Shown here one piece after another: positions 41,669 to 51,267 of a stretch of 64,000 bases of DNA. The stretch's first letter is position 1; every line of letters starts with the position of its first letter. Origin of the DNA: an uncultured Atopobiaceae bacterium (GTDB taxonomy: Bacteria; Actinomycetota; Coriobacteriia; Coriobacteriales; Atopobiaceae); contig CALUHH010000004.1 in NCBI GenBank assembly GCA_944320385.1, positions 27,996 through 91,995 on the forward strand. The letters run 5' to 3'. The position numbers and the translations under genes were made by a program. Under the pieces are notes generated by a model. That model was not told the origin of the DNA and did not search any database. It saw nothing but the letters and a program-made list of their open reading frames with translations.

Positions 41669-42697
41669 GTGGCCGCGTTCCGCTTCTCGCGCACCGAGGG
41701 GTCCCAGGTCGACCCCTTTAACGCCGGAGAGCCAGAGCTGCCGGGCGGCGAGCCCGAGACCCTGGCGGAGGCCGACGAGCCCGAGGGCCAGGGCGAGTAC
41801 ACGGCGCACGGAGAGCCCGGCGGCACGCCCCACAAGCCCGAGGACGACTACCGGGCGCCCGTCACGCGCGGGCACGACTACGACGCGCCGTCGATCGACG
41901 AGCCGCGCAGGTCGAGAAGGACGCGGGCTCGGCGCTCCCCCGCGCCCTCCGGCGAAGTGCGGGAGCGATCGGCGCGCGACCGGCGGGTCGTGACGCGCAT
42001 CATCGTTCTTCTCGTCATCCTGGTGAGCTTTGGGTCGTCGCTCGTGAGCTGCGCCGTGGGCCTCGTGGGAAGCGCCGCGGACGGCATCGGGAGCGCGATG
42101 GAGAGCCTGGGCGACGTCTTCTTCGAGGAGGAGGACGATGCCGAGTGGGACGACTACGTCCCCGAGCAGGACGCCGACGACGAGTCCGCCGCGGCAGCGC
42201 TCAGGGCGCGCCTGTCCGAGCTGCTTGCCGACCCCGCGTCCGGGGAGCTCCACGACCGCGTGGCCGCCTGCCTCGACGAGAAGATGCTCACCATCGAGGG
42301 CTACCACGCCTCCGAGCTCGGCCTGGACGCGGACGAGCTCGCGACGTTTGTCCTCGAGGGCACAGACGTCGAGGTGGCTTACGCCTACGCCTTCAGCGAC
42401 GGCACCGCCTCCGCCTACGCCGAGGTGACCGCCCGCAGCGCCAACGAGCTCTTCTGGGCGCTCGACGACGCCTTTGGCGACTACCTGCTCGACAACGACC
42501 TCTGGGGGCGGGACCACGCCCTGCCCGACGAGGCCCAGCGCGCACACATCGCGGCCGCGGCCGAGGAGGCCCTCGCGAGCTTTGCCGAGCCGGAGGCCGG
42601 CACGTACGTCTTCCTGCTTGAGCGCACGGGCGACGCGTGGGCCGTGGACGAGCAGGGCCTCGACGAGACGGTCGAGTCGATCTTCGGGCTGTACTGA
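41669..42697 (+). CDS. Single-pass membrane protein of unknown function
   Basis: A 342-aa protein. The start is a GTG at 41669 after GGAGGGGG; TATACT at 41628-41633 is the promoter -10, so the longer frame from 41618 cannot be translated from this transcript. Residues 1-108 are disordered and rich in Pro, Glu and Gly, ending in an Arg-rich patch. One membrane helix follows (~109-131), then an acidic linker (FFEEEDDAEWDDYVPEQDAD) and a folded C-terminal domain of ~180 residues. The Arg-rich patch uses rare AGA and AGG codons and contains a CGAGAAGGAC word. The basic cytoplasmic flank predicts the C-terminus outside. No family is recognised. Confidence 0.7.
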   Translation: MAAFRFSRTEGSQVDPFNAGEPELPGGEPETLAEADEPEGQGEYTAHGEPGGTPHKPEDDYRAPVTRGHDYDAPSIDEPRRSRRTRARRSPAPSGEVRERSARDRRVVTRIIVLLVILVSFGSSLVSCAVGLVGSAADGIGSAMESLGDVFFEEEDDAEWDDYVPEQDADDESAAAALRARLSELLADPASGELHDRVAACLDEKMLTIEGYHASELGLDADELATFVLEGTDVEVAYAYAFSDGTASAYAEVTARSANELFWALDDAFGDYLLDNDLWGRDHALPDEAQRAHIAAAAEEALASFAEPEAGTYVFLLERTGDAWAVDEQGLDETVESIFGLY

Positions 42698-42718
42698 GGG
42701 CAGCGGCGCATCCGAATC

Positions 42719-42793
42719 CCGGTTGTGTGCAACATCTTTGATGCCGCGGCGCCCTGAGCGCCTAAACACATCAAAGATGTTGCACACAACCGG
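42719..42793 (+). repeat. Hairpin element, family F, copy 1
   Basis: The 25-bp perfect arms begin CCGGTTGTGTGCAACATC (42719) and end GATGTTGCACACAACCGG (42793) around a 25-base loop. Its partner at 63899 has the same layout with GTGGGCATAATC in place of GTGTGCAACATC, and the change is matched on the other arm. It starts the 335-bp gap 42698-43032, which also holds two half elements and the promoter of the reductase (TAGAAT near 42993). Confidence 0.85.
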
Positions 42794-42863
42794 CCCAAAA
42801 CACGTTCTTCTCGCCCATTCCGGCCCACAACGACGGCCATCCCGTCCGTGGGCATAAAACTTG

Positions 42864-42935
42864 TTGCACACAACCGGCACTTTCCTTCGAAAACGGCGGG
42901 GGCGAGAAGCACGAGGCACGATTTTGCACACAACC
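42864..42935 (+). repeat. Two family F half elements
   Basis: TTGCACACAACC occurs at 42864-42875 and again at 42924-42935, identical to the outer part of the right arm of the hairpin at 42719. Both are in the same orientation, so they form a direct repeat with 60-bp spacing and may be remains of decayed hairpins. GTTCTTCTCG (about 42806) lies just before them. Confidence 0.6.
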
Positions 42936-43032
42936 TCGATTTTGCGGCAACGTCGCCACCGTGGCGACTGCCCCCGCGCGGCGCGCAACGGCGTAGAATG
43001 TCCCGCAGAGCACACGAGGGAGAGGGGACCCC

Positions 43033-44187
43033 ATGAGCACCACCACGACCACGCACGTCGCGCCCTTCGAGGAAGCCCGCGGCAAGCTCGGCTTTGGCTG
43101 CATGCGCCTGCCCAAGCTCGAGGACGGCACCGTCGACGTCGCCACGTTCTCGCAGATGGTCGACGCCTTCCTCGACGGCGGCCTCAACTACTTCGACACC
43201 GCGCGCCCCTATCACTCCGGCGGCTCGGAGCCCGCGCTCGCCCAGGCCCTCACCGCGCGCCACGACCGCTCCGAGTTCCTGCTCGCGGACAAGCTCTCCC
43301 CCAACGGCTTCGAGCGCCGCGAGGACATCCGCCCGCTGATCGAGGACCAGCTGCGCGCCTGCGGCGTGGACTACTTCGACTTCTACCTCATGCACTCCCA
43401 GGGCATGGGCAACTACGAGAAGTACCAGCGCGAGCACGCCTACGAGGAGGCCTTCGCCGCGCGCGACGCCGGGCTGGTGCGCCACGTGGGCTTCTCGTTT
43501 CACAGCAACGCCGCCTTCCTCGACCGCATCCTGACCGACCACCCCGACGTCGAGTTCGTCCAGCTGCAGGTCAACTACCTCGACTGGGAGAACGGCGTCA
43601 TCCAGAGCCGCGAGTGCTGCGAGGTCGCCGCCGCCCACGGCAAGCCCGTCATCGTGATGGAGCCCGTGAAGGGCGGCCGCCTGGTCAACCTGCCCGAGGA
43701 GGCGCGCGCCGTGCTCGCCGCCGTCGGCGACGGCTCCCCCGCGAGCTTTGCGCTGCGCTTCGCCGCCGGGCTGCCGGGCGTCGAGATGGTGCTCTCCGGC
43801 ATGGGCACACCCGAGATGATCGCCGAGAACGTGGCGACCTTCTCGCCGCTCGTGCCGCTCTCGGACGCCGAGCGCGAGGCCGTCGCGCGCGTCACGCAGA
43901 TCCTGCGCGGCCAGAACGCGATCGAGTGCACCGCCTGCCGCTACTGCGTGGACGGCTGCCCCAAGAAGATCAACATCCCCGACGTCTTCTCCTGCCTCAA
44001 CGCCAAGCGCGCCTACGGCGAGGACTCCGCGGGCTTCTACTACAAGGCCGTCCACACCGGCCACGGCCACGGGCTGGCGTCGGAGTGCGTCGGCTGCGGG
44101 GCGTGCGAGCGCGCCTGCCCGCAGCACCTGCCGATCCGCGAGCTCTTGCGCGAGGTCGCGGCGGAGTTCGAGACCGAGGATAAGTAA
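43033..44187 (+). CDS. Aldo/keto reductase with C-terminal 4Fe-4S ferredoxin domain
   Basis: A 384-aa oxidoreductase. The N-terminal ~290 residues are an aldo/keto reductase barrel starting KLGFGCMRLPKLEDG, with NYFDTARPYHSGGSE (catalytic Asp and Tyr), FLLADKLSPN (Lys) and FYLMHSQGMGN (His). The C-terminus carries two clusters of cysteines, CTACRYCVDGCPKKINIPDV and CVGCGACERACPQHLPI, typical of 4Fe-4S binding. The fusion is common in anaerobes and suggests electron transfer between a ferredoxin-like centre and NADPH or a carbonyl substrate. The ATG at 43033 follows GAGGGGA. Confidence 0.92.
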   Translation: MSTTTTTHVAPFEEARGKLGFGCMRLPKLEDGTVDVATFSQMVDAFLDGGLNYFDTARPYHSGGSEPALAQALTARHDRSEFLLADKLSPNGFERREDIRPLIEDQLRACGVDYFDFYLMHSQGMGNYEKYQREHAYEEAFAARDAGLVRHVGFSFHSNAAFLDRILTDHPDVEFVQLQVNYLDWENGVIQSRECCEVAAAHGKPVIVMEPVKGGRLVNLPEEARAVLAAVGDGSPASFALRFAAGLPGVEMVLSGMGTPEMIAENVATFSPLVPLSDAEREAVARVTQILRGQNAIECTACRYCVDGCPKKINIPDVFSCLNAKRAYGEDSAGFYYKAVHTGHGHGLASECVGCGACERACPQHLPIRELLREVAAEFETEDK

Positions 44188-44193
44188 GGGGCT

Positions 44194-44211
44194 CGTGACG
44201 AGGTTGTCACG
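44194..44211 (+). promoter_or_regulatory. Third copy of the CGTGACG-N4-CGTCACG-like site
   Basis: CGTGACG-AGGT-TGTCACG differs by one base from the inverted repeats at 30667 and 32707. It lies 80 bp upstream of the gene at 44291 and only seven bases after the reductase stop. A GTTCTTCTCG word overlaps its right edge. A role as operator for the two-component system is possible but weaker than for the other two. Confidence 0.35.
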
Positions 44212-44290
44212 TTCTTCTCGCCCGTGAATAGGCGGCGCCCCTGCGGGGAACAAAAAAGTGTCTGAAGTTGAGCGAGACCCGGGAGGCCCC

Positions 44291-45262
44291 ATGAGCAACA
44301 CGATCGACGAGAAGAACCAGGCCTCCGGGCAGAGCATCGTCTCCGGCATCTTCGAGGCGGGCCACGCGGCCCATGACCTCGTGCCCGCCGCGGACGGCCC
44401 GACGCCCATCGAGGGGCGCCTGCGCAAGGCCCCGCTGCGCGTGCCCGACAACTACGAGGAGTGCACCGGCTTCACCCTCTTTGGACGCCGCATCCGCACG
44501 CTGCTCTACTCGACCGACGTCGCCGCGATCCGCAACTCCAACGCCGACGCCATCTTCGCCGTGTACCCCTTCACCGCGCAGCCCGCCATCACGCAGGCGC
44601 TGCTCACCGTGGCCGAGGCGCCGCTGTTCGTGGGCGTGGGCGGCGGCACCACCACGGGACGGCGCGCCGCCGAGCTCGCCGCGGTCTCCGAGATGCAGGG
44701 CGCCGCGGGCGTCGTGCTCAACTCCCCCGCCACGCCCGAGACCGTCGCGCAGGTGGTCTCGACCGTGGACATCCCCGTCGTCGCCACGATCACGCGCTTT
44801 GACAACGAGGCCGCCGAGAAGGTCCAGGCCGGCGCGCGCATCATCAACGTCGCCGCCGGGCGCGGCACCGCCGAGGTCATCCGCGAGCTGCGCGCGGCCT
44901 TCCCCGCGCTGCCCATCATCGCGAGCGGCGGTCGCGACGACGCGAGCGCCGCGGCGACCGTCGCAGCCGGCGCCAACGCGCTCATCTGGGCGCCGCCCAG
45001 CGTCGTCGAGCTGCAGCGCGACATGATGATGCGCTATCGCGAGAAGGCGGAGACGGCAGCGCGCGAGGCCGGCGAGGAGCGCCCCGTCGCCACGGTCGTC
45101 CCCGACATCACCGACATGCCCGTCGCCGACGTGCCCAACGGCGTGGTCCAGACCGTGCCTCCCGAGGTCGAGGAGGCCGAGCAGATCGGCGAGGAGGACT
45201 TCGTGAGCCCGTTCCGCGGACGCCTGCCGCGCCTTCCGTTCTTCGGCCGCAAGACGCGCTAG
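44291..45262 (+). CDS. TIM-barrel-like protein of unknown function
   Basis: A 323-aa protein. The ATG at 44291 follows GGGAGG. Its core looks like a phosphate-binding beta/alpha barrel: LFVGVGGGTTTGRRAAELAA, GVVLNSPATPETVAQVVSTV, IPVVATITRFDNEAAEKVQA, ARIINVAAGRGTAEVIRELR and LPIIASGGRDDASAAATVAA, where repeated Gly-rich ends of strands would bind a phosphate. A Pro/Glu-rich tail of ~70 residues ends in basic residues (PRLPFFGRKTR). It has been called a hydrolase in related genomes, but I see no hydrolase-specific motif. The second codon block contains a CGAGAAGAAC word (DEKNQ). Confidence 0.65.
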   Translation: MSNTIDEKNQASGQSIVSGIFEAGHAAHDLVPAADGPTPIEGRLRKAPLRVPDNYEECTGFTLFGRRIRTLLYSTDVAAIRNSNADAIFAVYPFTAQPAITQALLTVAEAPLFVGVGGGTTTGRRAAELAAVSEMQGAAGVVLNSPATPETVAQVVSTVDIPVVATITRFDNEAAEKVQAGARIINVAAGRGTAEVIRELRAAFPALPIIASGGRDDASAAATVAAGANALIWAPPSVVELQRDMMMRYREKAETAAREAGEERPVATVVPDITDMPVADVPNGVVQTVPPEVEEAEQIGEEDFVSPFRGRLPRLPFFGRKTR

Positions 45263-45377
45263 CCCTCGTCCTTCTCGCACGGCGTCGCGAGACGATCTTT
45301 TGACGAGCCCGGCAGAATGCGCGTCGAGCGTGCATAATGGGTGAAGCCAAAACCGCGACGCGAGAGGGGCGCACACG

Positions 45378-45956
45378 ATGAAGGAGCTTGAGGACCGCAT
45401 CCGCAAGGACGGCATCGTTCGCGAGGGAAACGTCCTCAAGGTCGACAACTTCCTCAACCATCAGTGCGACGTGGCCCTCTACGACCACATGGGCGCCGAG
45501 TGGGCGCGCCTGTTCGCGGGAAAGCGCATCGACAAGATCCTCACTATCGAGGCCTCGGGCATCGGCATCGCGTGCGTGGCGGCCACCCACTTTGGCGGCG
45601 TACCCGTGGTCTTTGCGCGCAAGACCGAGTCAAAGAACCTGGACGGCGACCAGTACCGCACCAACGTGCGCAGCTACACCAAGGGACGCGAGTACCAGGT
45701 CATCGTCGCGCGGCGCTTTCTCTCCCCCGGCGAGCACGTGCTCGTCATCGACGACTTCATGGCCATGGGCTGCGCGATGAGCGGCCTGCTGGAGATCTGC
45801 GACGAGGCGGGCGTCATCGTCGAGGGCATCGGCATCGCCATCGAGAAGGGCTTCCAGCCCGGCGGCGCCGAGCTGCGCGCCCGCGGCTACCAGGTGGAGT
45901 CGCTCGCCGTGGTGAAGTCGATGGACGCCGCGACCGGCGAGATCGAGTTCGCGTAG
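45378..45956 (+). CDS. xpt: Xanthine phosphoribosyltransferase
   Basis: A 192-aa purine salvage enzyme that makes XMP from xanthine and PRPP. It starts [20 protein letters not shown] and keeps the family's [50 protein letters not shown] and the PRPP-binding [19 protein letters not shown]. Length is standard. CATAAT (45333-45338) is a likely -10. The 5' leader is short (~30 bases), too short for a purine riboswitch. A strong terminator follows, so it is a single-gene unit. It fits functionally with the molybdenum hydroxylase 10 kb away, but the two are not linked. Confidence 0.95.
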   Translation: MKELEDRIRKDGIVREGNVLKVDNFLNHQCDVALYDHMGAEWARLFAGKRIDKILTIEASGIGIACVAATHFGGVPVVFARKTESKNLDGDQYRTNVRSYTKGREYQVIVARRFLSPGEHVLVIDDFMAMGCAMSGLLEICDEAGVIVEGIGIAIEKGFQPGGAELRARGYQVESLAVVKSMDAATGEIEFA

Positions 45957-45972
45957 GCATCCCCGCACAGGC

Positions 45973-46008
45973 GTCCCCCGGTGCCGCATGGCGCCGGGGG
46001 ACTTTTTT
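45973..46008 (+). terminator. Rho-independent terminator after xpt
   Basis: GTCCCCCGGTGCC and GGCGCCGGGGGAC pair around GCAT, followed by six T residues. This is the clearest factor-independent terminator in the window. Confidence 0.92.
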
Positions 46009-46027
46009 CTCGCTCCCCTAATCTTCC

Positions 46028-46099
46028 TTGACATATGAACATATGCTCATATAATCAGTCTCAAGATAACGCATGAGCGCATGCTCAGATGTTCATATG
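46028..46099 (+). promoter_or_regulatory. Metal-responsive promoter with ArsR/SmtB-type operators
   Basis: TTGACA (46028-46033) and TATAAT (46050-46055) with a 16-bp spacer form a near-consensus promoter. An imperfect palindrome ATATGAACATATGCTCATAT (46033-46052) fills the spacer, the classic position for repression by an ArsR/SmtB protein. A second half-site pair (ATGAGC, ATGTTCATAT) lies at 46074-46099 just before the ribosome site. Repression by the ArsR-family protein at 46111 is inferred. Confidence 0.82.
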
Positions 46100-46110
46100 G
46101 AAGGAGCGTC

Positions 46111-46434
46111 ATGGCCGAGAAGCTCACCGTGGGCGAGACGCCCGACGAGATGCCGGACGAGGAGCTGCTCTACGACCTCGCCGACCTCTTCAAGGTCTTC
46201 AGCGACACCACGCGCATCAAGATCCTCTTCGCCCTCATGGGCCGCGAGCTCTGCGTCGCCGACATCGCCGAGCAGACGGGATCCACCCAGAGCGCCGTCA
46301 GCCACCAGCTGCGCACGCTCAAGCAGGCGCGCCTGGTGAAGTTCCAGCGCGACGGCCGCAACGTCGTCTACTCGCTGGCGGACGACCACGTCTACACGAT
46401 GCTCAACCAGGGCATGTCCCACATCTGCGAATAG
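46111..46434 (+). CDS. ArsR/SmtB-family metal sensor, alpha5 (zinc) type
   Basis: A 107-aa winged-helix repressor starting after GGAAGGAG. The recognition region is ELCVADIAEQTGSTQSAVSH-QLRTL. The C-terminal helix reads Asp91-x-His93-x10-His104-x2-Glu107, which matches the alpha5 metal site (D-x-H-x10-H-x2-E/H) of the SmtB/CzrA zinc and cobalt sensors. The alpha3 site of CadC-type sensors would need a second Cys where this protein has Ala50, so that site is not complete. It leads an operon with an HMA protein and a P1B-ATPase, which fits Zn-responsive derepression of an exporter. Confidence 0.93.
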   Translation: MAEKLTVGETPDEMPDEELLYDLADLFKVFSDTTRIKILFALMGRELCVADIAEQTGSTQSAVSHQLRTLKQARLVKFQRDGRNVVYSLADDHVYTMLNQGMSHICE

Positions 46435-46442
46435 GAGGAGCC

Positions 46443-46661
46443 ATGCGCAAGTCATTCAAGCTCGACGAGATCGACTGCGCCAACTGCGCGCGCAAGCTGC
46501 AGGACGCACTCGCCAAGGTGGACGGCGTCGACGCCGTGTCCGTGAACTTCATGACCCAGAAGCTCACGCTCTCCGCCGCAGACGAGCGCTTCGACGAGGT
46601 CCTCGGCCGCGTCGTCGCCCGCGCCGCCGACCTCGAGCCCGACTGCGAGATCATCCGCTAG
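46443..46661 (+). CDS. Heavy-metal-associated (HMA) domain protein
   Basis: A 72-aa single-domain metal-binding protein, starting after GGAGGAG and eight bases after the sensor's stop. It has DCANCARKLQ, a CxxC metal site after the first strand, and the typical ferredoxin-like pattern with VSVNFMTQKLTL. The ATPase downstream lacks this domain, so the HMA module is encoded as a separate chaperone-like protein in the same operon. Confidence 0.92.
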   Translation: MRKSFKLDEIDCANCARKLQDALAKVDGVDAVSVNFMTQKLTLSAADERFDEVLGRVVARAADLEPDCEIIR

Positions 46662-46664
46662 CCC

Positions 46665-46735
46665 TGTCAATTGGGGACAGTCCCCAATTAACAGAAATCT
46701 TTTATGTGAATTGGGGACTGTCCCCAATTGACAGA
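46665..46735 (+). repeat. Paired palindromes, family G, between HMA gene and metal ATPase
   Basis: Two palindromic units, each built as AATTGGGGAC-A/T-GTCCCCAATT, lie at 46670-46690 and 46710-46730, and the outer sequences CTGTCA and TGACAG make the whole 71-bp element an inverted repeat too. This is the layout of a REP pair (REPIN). It ends directly at the AGAGGAG ribosome site of the ATPase gene. A GTG at 46706 would read the second unit in frame as MNWGLSPIDRGAI, so it could also add an N-terminal extension. Confidence 0.85.
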
Positions 46736-46744
46736 GGAGCCATC

Positions 46745-48655
<1,911 letters not shown>

Positions 48656-48709
48656 CCCCTGCGGACAGGTCCCACCGCCAGCAGGCCTGCCGCCGGCAGA
48701 CCCCGCCGC

Positions 48710-48786
48710 CAAAGTACAGAAGTACGCGACTTCGTTTGCGCCCAACTGGGGAAAAGCCAATCGAAGTCGCGTACTTCTGTACTTTG
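48710..48786 (+). repeat. Hairpin element, family D, copy 1
   Basis: The 25-bp perfect arms begin CAAAGTACAGAAGTACGCGA (48710) and end with the complement TACTTCTGTACTTTG (48786), around a 27-base loop containing CCAACTGGGGAAAAGCC. It sits between convergent genes, directly next to the family C hairpin at 48800. Copy 2 at 56216 shares the outer arm and an AACTGGG loop. Confidence 0.85.
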
Positions 48787-48799
48787 ATGAGGAAGGCCG

Positions 48800-48848
48800 G
48801 GGGCGGGGCGTGACAATTTGGACAGGTTGAATTGTCACGCCCCGCCCC
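48800..48848 (+). repeat. Hairpin element, family C, copy 2
   Basis: GGGGCGGGGCGTGACAATT and AATTGTCACGCCCCGCCCC form 19-bp perfect arms around TGGACAGGTTG, the reverse complement of the loop at 26648. It lies three bases from the end of nagZ and probably also terminates transcription in both directions. Confidence 0.82.
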
Positions 48849-48851
48849 GGC

Positions 48852-50096
48852 TTACAGGCGGTCGAGCTTGGTCTGGATGACGCGGCGCAGGGACTCGTCG
48901 ATGCGCTCCTCCGTGAGCTCGCCGGACGCGATCGCATCGAGGACGCCCTGGTAGGCAGCCTGCAGGTCCTCCGGCATGAGCACCATGTCGACGCCGGCCT
49001 TGAGCGGCTCGACGCCGAGGCGGCCGATGGTCAGCGAGTCGGTCGCGGCGCCCATCGCCATGGAGTCGGTGATGATGATGCCCTGGTAGCCGAGCTCGTT
49101 TCTCAGCAGGTCGGTCACGATCTCGCTGGAGAGGGTCGCCGGGTCGTTGTCACCGGTCACGTTGGGCAGCGAGAGGTGGCCCACCATGATGAACGGCACG
49201 TCGGCCTCGATCGCGGCCTGGAAGGGGCGGAGCTCCTCGGCGCGGATCTGGTCGAGGGTCTTCTCGGAATAGATGCGGCCGTCGTGCGAGTCGCCCGCGG
49301 CGCCGCCGATGCCCGGGAAGTGCTTGGCGGAGCAGAGCACGCCGGCCTCGGCAAAGCCCTCCACCTGCGCGGAGACCATCGGCGCCACGACGTCGGCCGT
49401 CGAGCCGAACGAGCGCAGGCCCATCGTGCCGCTGGGGTTGTTGGCGATGTCGGCGTCGGGCGCAAAGTCCACGTTGAAGCCAAGATACTGCAGGTAGGTG
49501 CCGATGTGCTTGGCGACCTGGCGGGCGTAGTCGGTGTCGCCTGTGGCGCCCACGTCGCACATGTTGCCGACGTTGTCCACGCCAAAGCCGGGGTTGCCGC
49601 CCACGCGCGAGACCGTGCCGCCCTCCTCGTCCACGCACAGGAACATGGGCAGGCCGCAGATCTCCTCGGAGTAGCGCGCGGTGTTGGAGAGCATCTGCAT
49701 CGTCTGGTCGGTGTCGACGAGGTTGGCGGCGAAGTAGCAGATGCCGCCGACGGGCATGGCCTGGAGCGCCTGGCGGGTGGCCTCGCCGGCCGCCGTCTGG
49801 ACGCTCACGCCCGTGACCGCTTCGGGGCGCACCACGAAGAGCTGGGCGACCTTCTGCTCGAGAGTCATGCCGGAGATGATCTGGTCGACCTCCGACGCCG
49901 GCTCGGGCTCAGGCTCGGGATCGGGCTCCGGCTCGGGCTCCGGGGTCTCCTCGGCCACGTCGTCGACCTCGGGGGTCTGGTCGGCCGCGGGGGCGTCGGC
50001 CTCGGCGTCGTTGGAGCAGGCGCCGAGTGCGAGGCCCAGGCAGGCGCCGGCGGCCACGACCGCCTGGCGGCGGTTCATCATTGCTCTTCTCGTCAT
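48852..50096 (-). CDS. nagZ: Beta-N-acetylhexosaminidase-like glycoside hydrolase family 3 lipoprotein (NagZ-like)
   Basis: A 414-aa exported enzyme. The N-terminus MTRRAMMNRRQAVVAAGACL leads to a lipobox (LGAC), and the mature part starts with an acidic linker containing an alternating Glu/Pro tract (EETPEPEPEPDPEPEPEPAS), which may span the wall. The catalytic domain carries FLCVDEEGGTVSRVGG, NVDFAPDADIANNP and KHFPGIGGAAGDSHDG, the GH3 NagZ hallmark with the Asp-His dyad. It would cleave N-acetylglucosamine from cell-wall fragments at the surface. It follows ddl by 21 bp on the same strand. An internal start at 50081 (MMNRRQ) is possible. Confidence 0.88.
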   Translation of the reverse strand: MTRRAMMNRRQAVVAAGACLGLALGACSNDAEADAPAADQTPEVDDVAEETPEPEPEPDPEPEPEPASEVDQIISGMTLEQKVAQLFVVRPEAVTGVSVQTAAGEATRQALQAMPVGGICYFAANLVDTDQTMQMLSNTARYSEEICGLPMFLCVDEEGGTVSRVGGNPGFGVDNVGNMCDVGATGDTDYARQVAKHIGTYLQYLGFNVDFAPDADIANNPSGTMGLRSFGSTADVVAPMVSAQVEGFAEAGVLCSAKHFPGIGGAAGDSHDGRIYSEKTLDQIRAEELRPFQAAIEADVPFIMVGHLSLPNVTGDNDPATLSSEIVTDLLRNELGYQGIIITDSMAMGAATDSLTIGRLGVEPLKAGVDMVLMPEDLQAAYQGVLDAIASGELTEERIDESLRRVIQTKLDRL

Positions 50097-50117
50097 GCGA
50101 AGCCCTTTCTCGAGGCG

Positions 50118-51164
50118 CTAGCGGCGCGCCAGCCGGTCGTCGATCAGATTGGCGAGCACGTCGCCGAGCTCATGGCCGGCGACGCGCATCATCTGCGGGA
50201 AGCGCGAGTAGTACGTGAGGCCGGGCATCGAGTTGACCTCGTTGAAGACGACCTCTCCCTCGGGCGTGACGAAGAGGTCCACGCGCGCCAGGCCCGCGCA
50301 GCCGAGCGCCTCGTAGACGGCCGTGCCGGCGGCGCGCACGCGGTCCATGACGTCAGCGGGAAGCTGGGCCGGGCAGCGCAGCTCGGTGTTGGCGCCCGGG
50401 TCCTTCTCCAGATGGATGCGGAAGAAGCCGTCGCCCGAGACCACGATCTCGTCCGGCTCGCCCATCCACGTGCCGCGCACGGCGTCGCCCACGATGGCGC
50501 AGCCCACCTCCACGCCGGTGATGGCCTCCTCCACCGCGACCTTCTCGTCAAGGGCGAAGGCGGCGTCGAGGGCCTGCGCGTAGGCGGCCTCGTCCGCGGC
50601 GCGCGCGACGCCGATCGAGGAGCCGCCGCGCGCGGGCTTCACGAAGACGGGAAATCCGCCGCAGGCCTCGGCCGCCGCGGCGCGATCCTCGTCGGAGCAG
50701 CCGCGCCACAGCACCTCGCAGCGCGGGGACCGCACGCCCGCCGACGCCGCCAGGCGGTGCGACGCGTCCTTGTCCATGCAGACCGCGCTCGCCATGACGC
50801 CGCAGCCCACGTACGGGATGCCCGCGACCTCGAGCGCGCCCTGGACCGTGCCGTCCTCGCCGCCCTGGCCGTGCAGCACCGGCAGCGCAATGTCAACGGA
50901 AAGTGGACGCGCGGCACCGTCGCCGCAGAACTCGAAGAGCCCCTCCCCCGGAACCAGGGAGACGGGGGTGCAGTCGTGCGCATCCCACGCGCCGGTCACC
51001 TCGGAGGGGTCGCCGGCGTAGCGCAGCCACCGCCCCTCGCGCGTGATGCCAATGAGAACGAGGTCAAAGCGACCGTCAAGCGCGGCGATGACGTTGTCCG
51101 CGGATTTGCACGAGATGTCGTGCTCGGCGGAGATCCCGCCGAAGATTAGGGCAACCCTGGTCAT
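50118..51164 (-). CDS. ddl: D-alanine--D-alanine ligase
   Basis: A 348-aa ATP-grasp ligase that makes the D-Ala-D-Ala end of the peptidoglycan precursor. The ATG at 51164 gives MTRVALIFGGISAEHDISCK; the longer frame to 51455 is antisense to the next gene and is rejected. Key segments are LHGQGGEDGTVQGALEVAGI, MDKDASHRLAASAGV, FPVFVKPARGGSSIGVARA (ATP-grasp), FFRIHLEKDPGANTELRCPA and VVFNEVNSMPGLTYYSRFPQ. It is followed by nagZ on the same strand. No van-type neighbour is present, so a normal D-Ala-D-Ala ligase is most likely. Confidence 0.92.
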   Translation of the reverse strand: MTRVALIFGGISAEHDISCKSADNVIAALDGRFDLVLIGITREGRWLRYAGDPSEVTGAWDAHDCTPVSLVPGEGLFEFCGDGAARPLSVDIALPVLHGQGGEDGTVQGALEVAGIPYVGCGVMASAVCMDKDASHRLAASAGVRSPRCEVLWRGCSDEDRAAAAEACGGFPVFVKPARGGSSIGVARAADEAAYAQALDAAFALDEKVAVEEAITGVEVGCAIVGDAVRGTWMGEPDEIVVSGDGFFRIHLEKDPGANTELRCPAQLPADVMDRVRAAGTAVYEALGCAGLARVDLFVTPEGEVVFNEVNSMPGLTYYSRFPQMMRVAGHELGDVLANLIDDRLARR

Positions 51165-51267
51165 GTCCAGCCTCTCTTCAGAAAAAGTCGTGCGCCCCAT
51201 TATAGGGATGGCACGTCCGCCGCCGAGCGGTATAGTTGACCCGACCGTGTCTTCATAAGGAGGAACC

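Noticed and set aside
45263..45377. Purine riboswitch upstream of xpt
   Set aside because: The leader after the likely -10 is only about 30 bases and lacks a three-way junction with the conserved loops, so an aptamer cannot fit.
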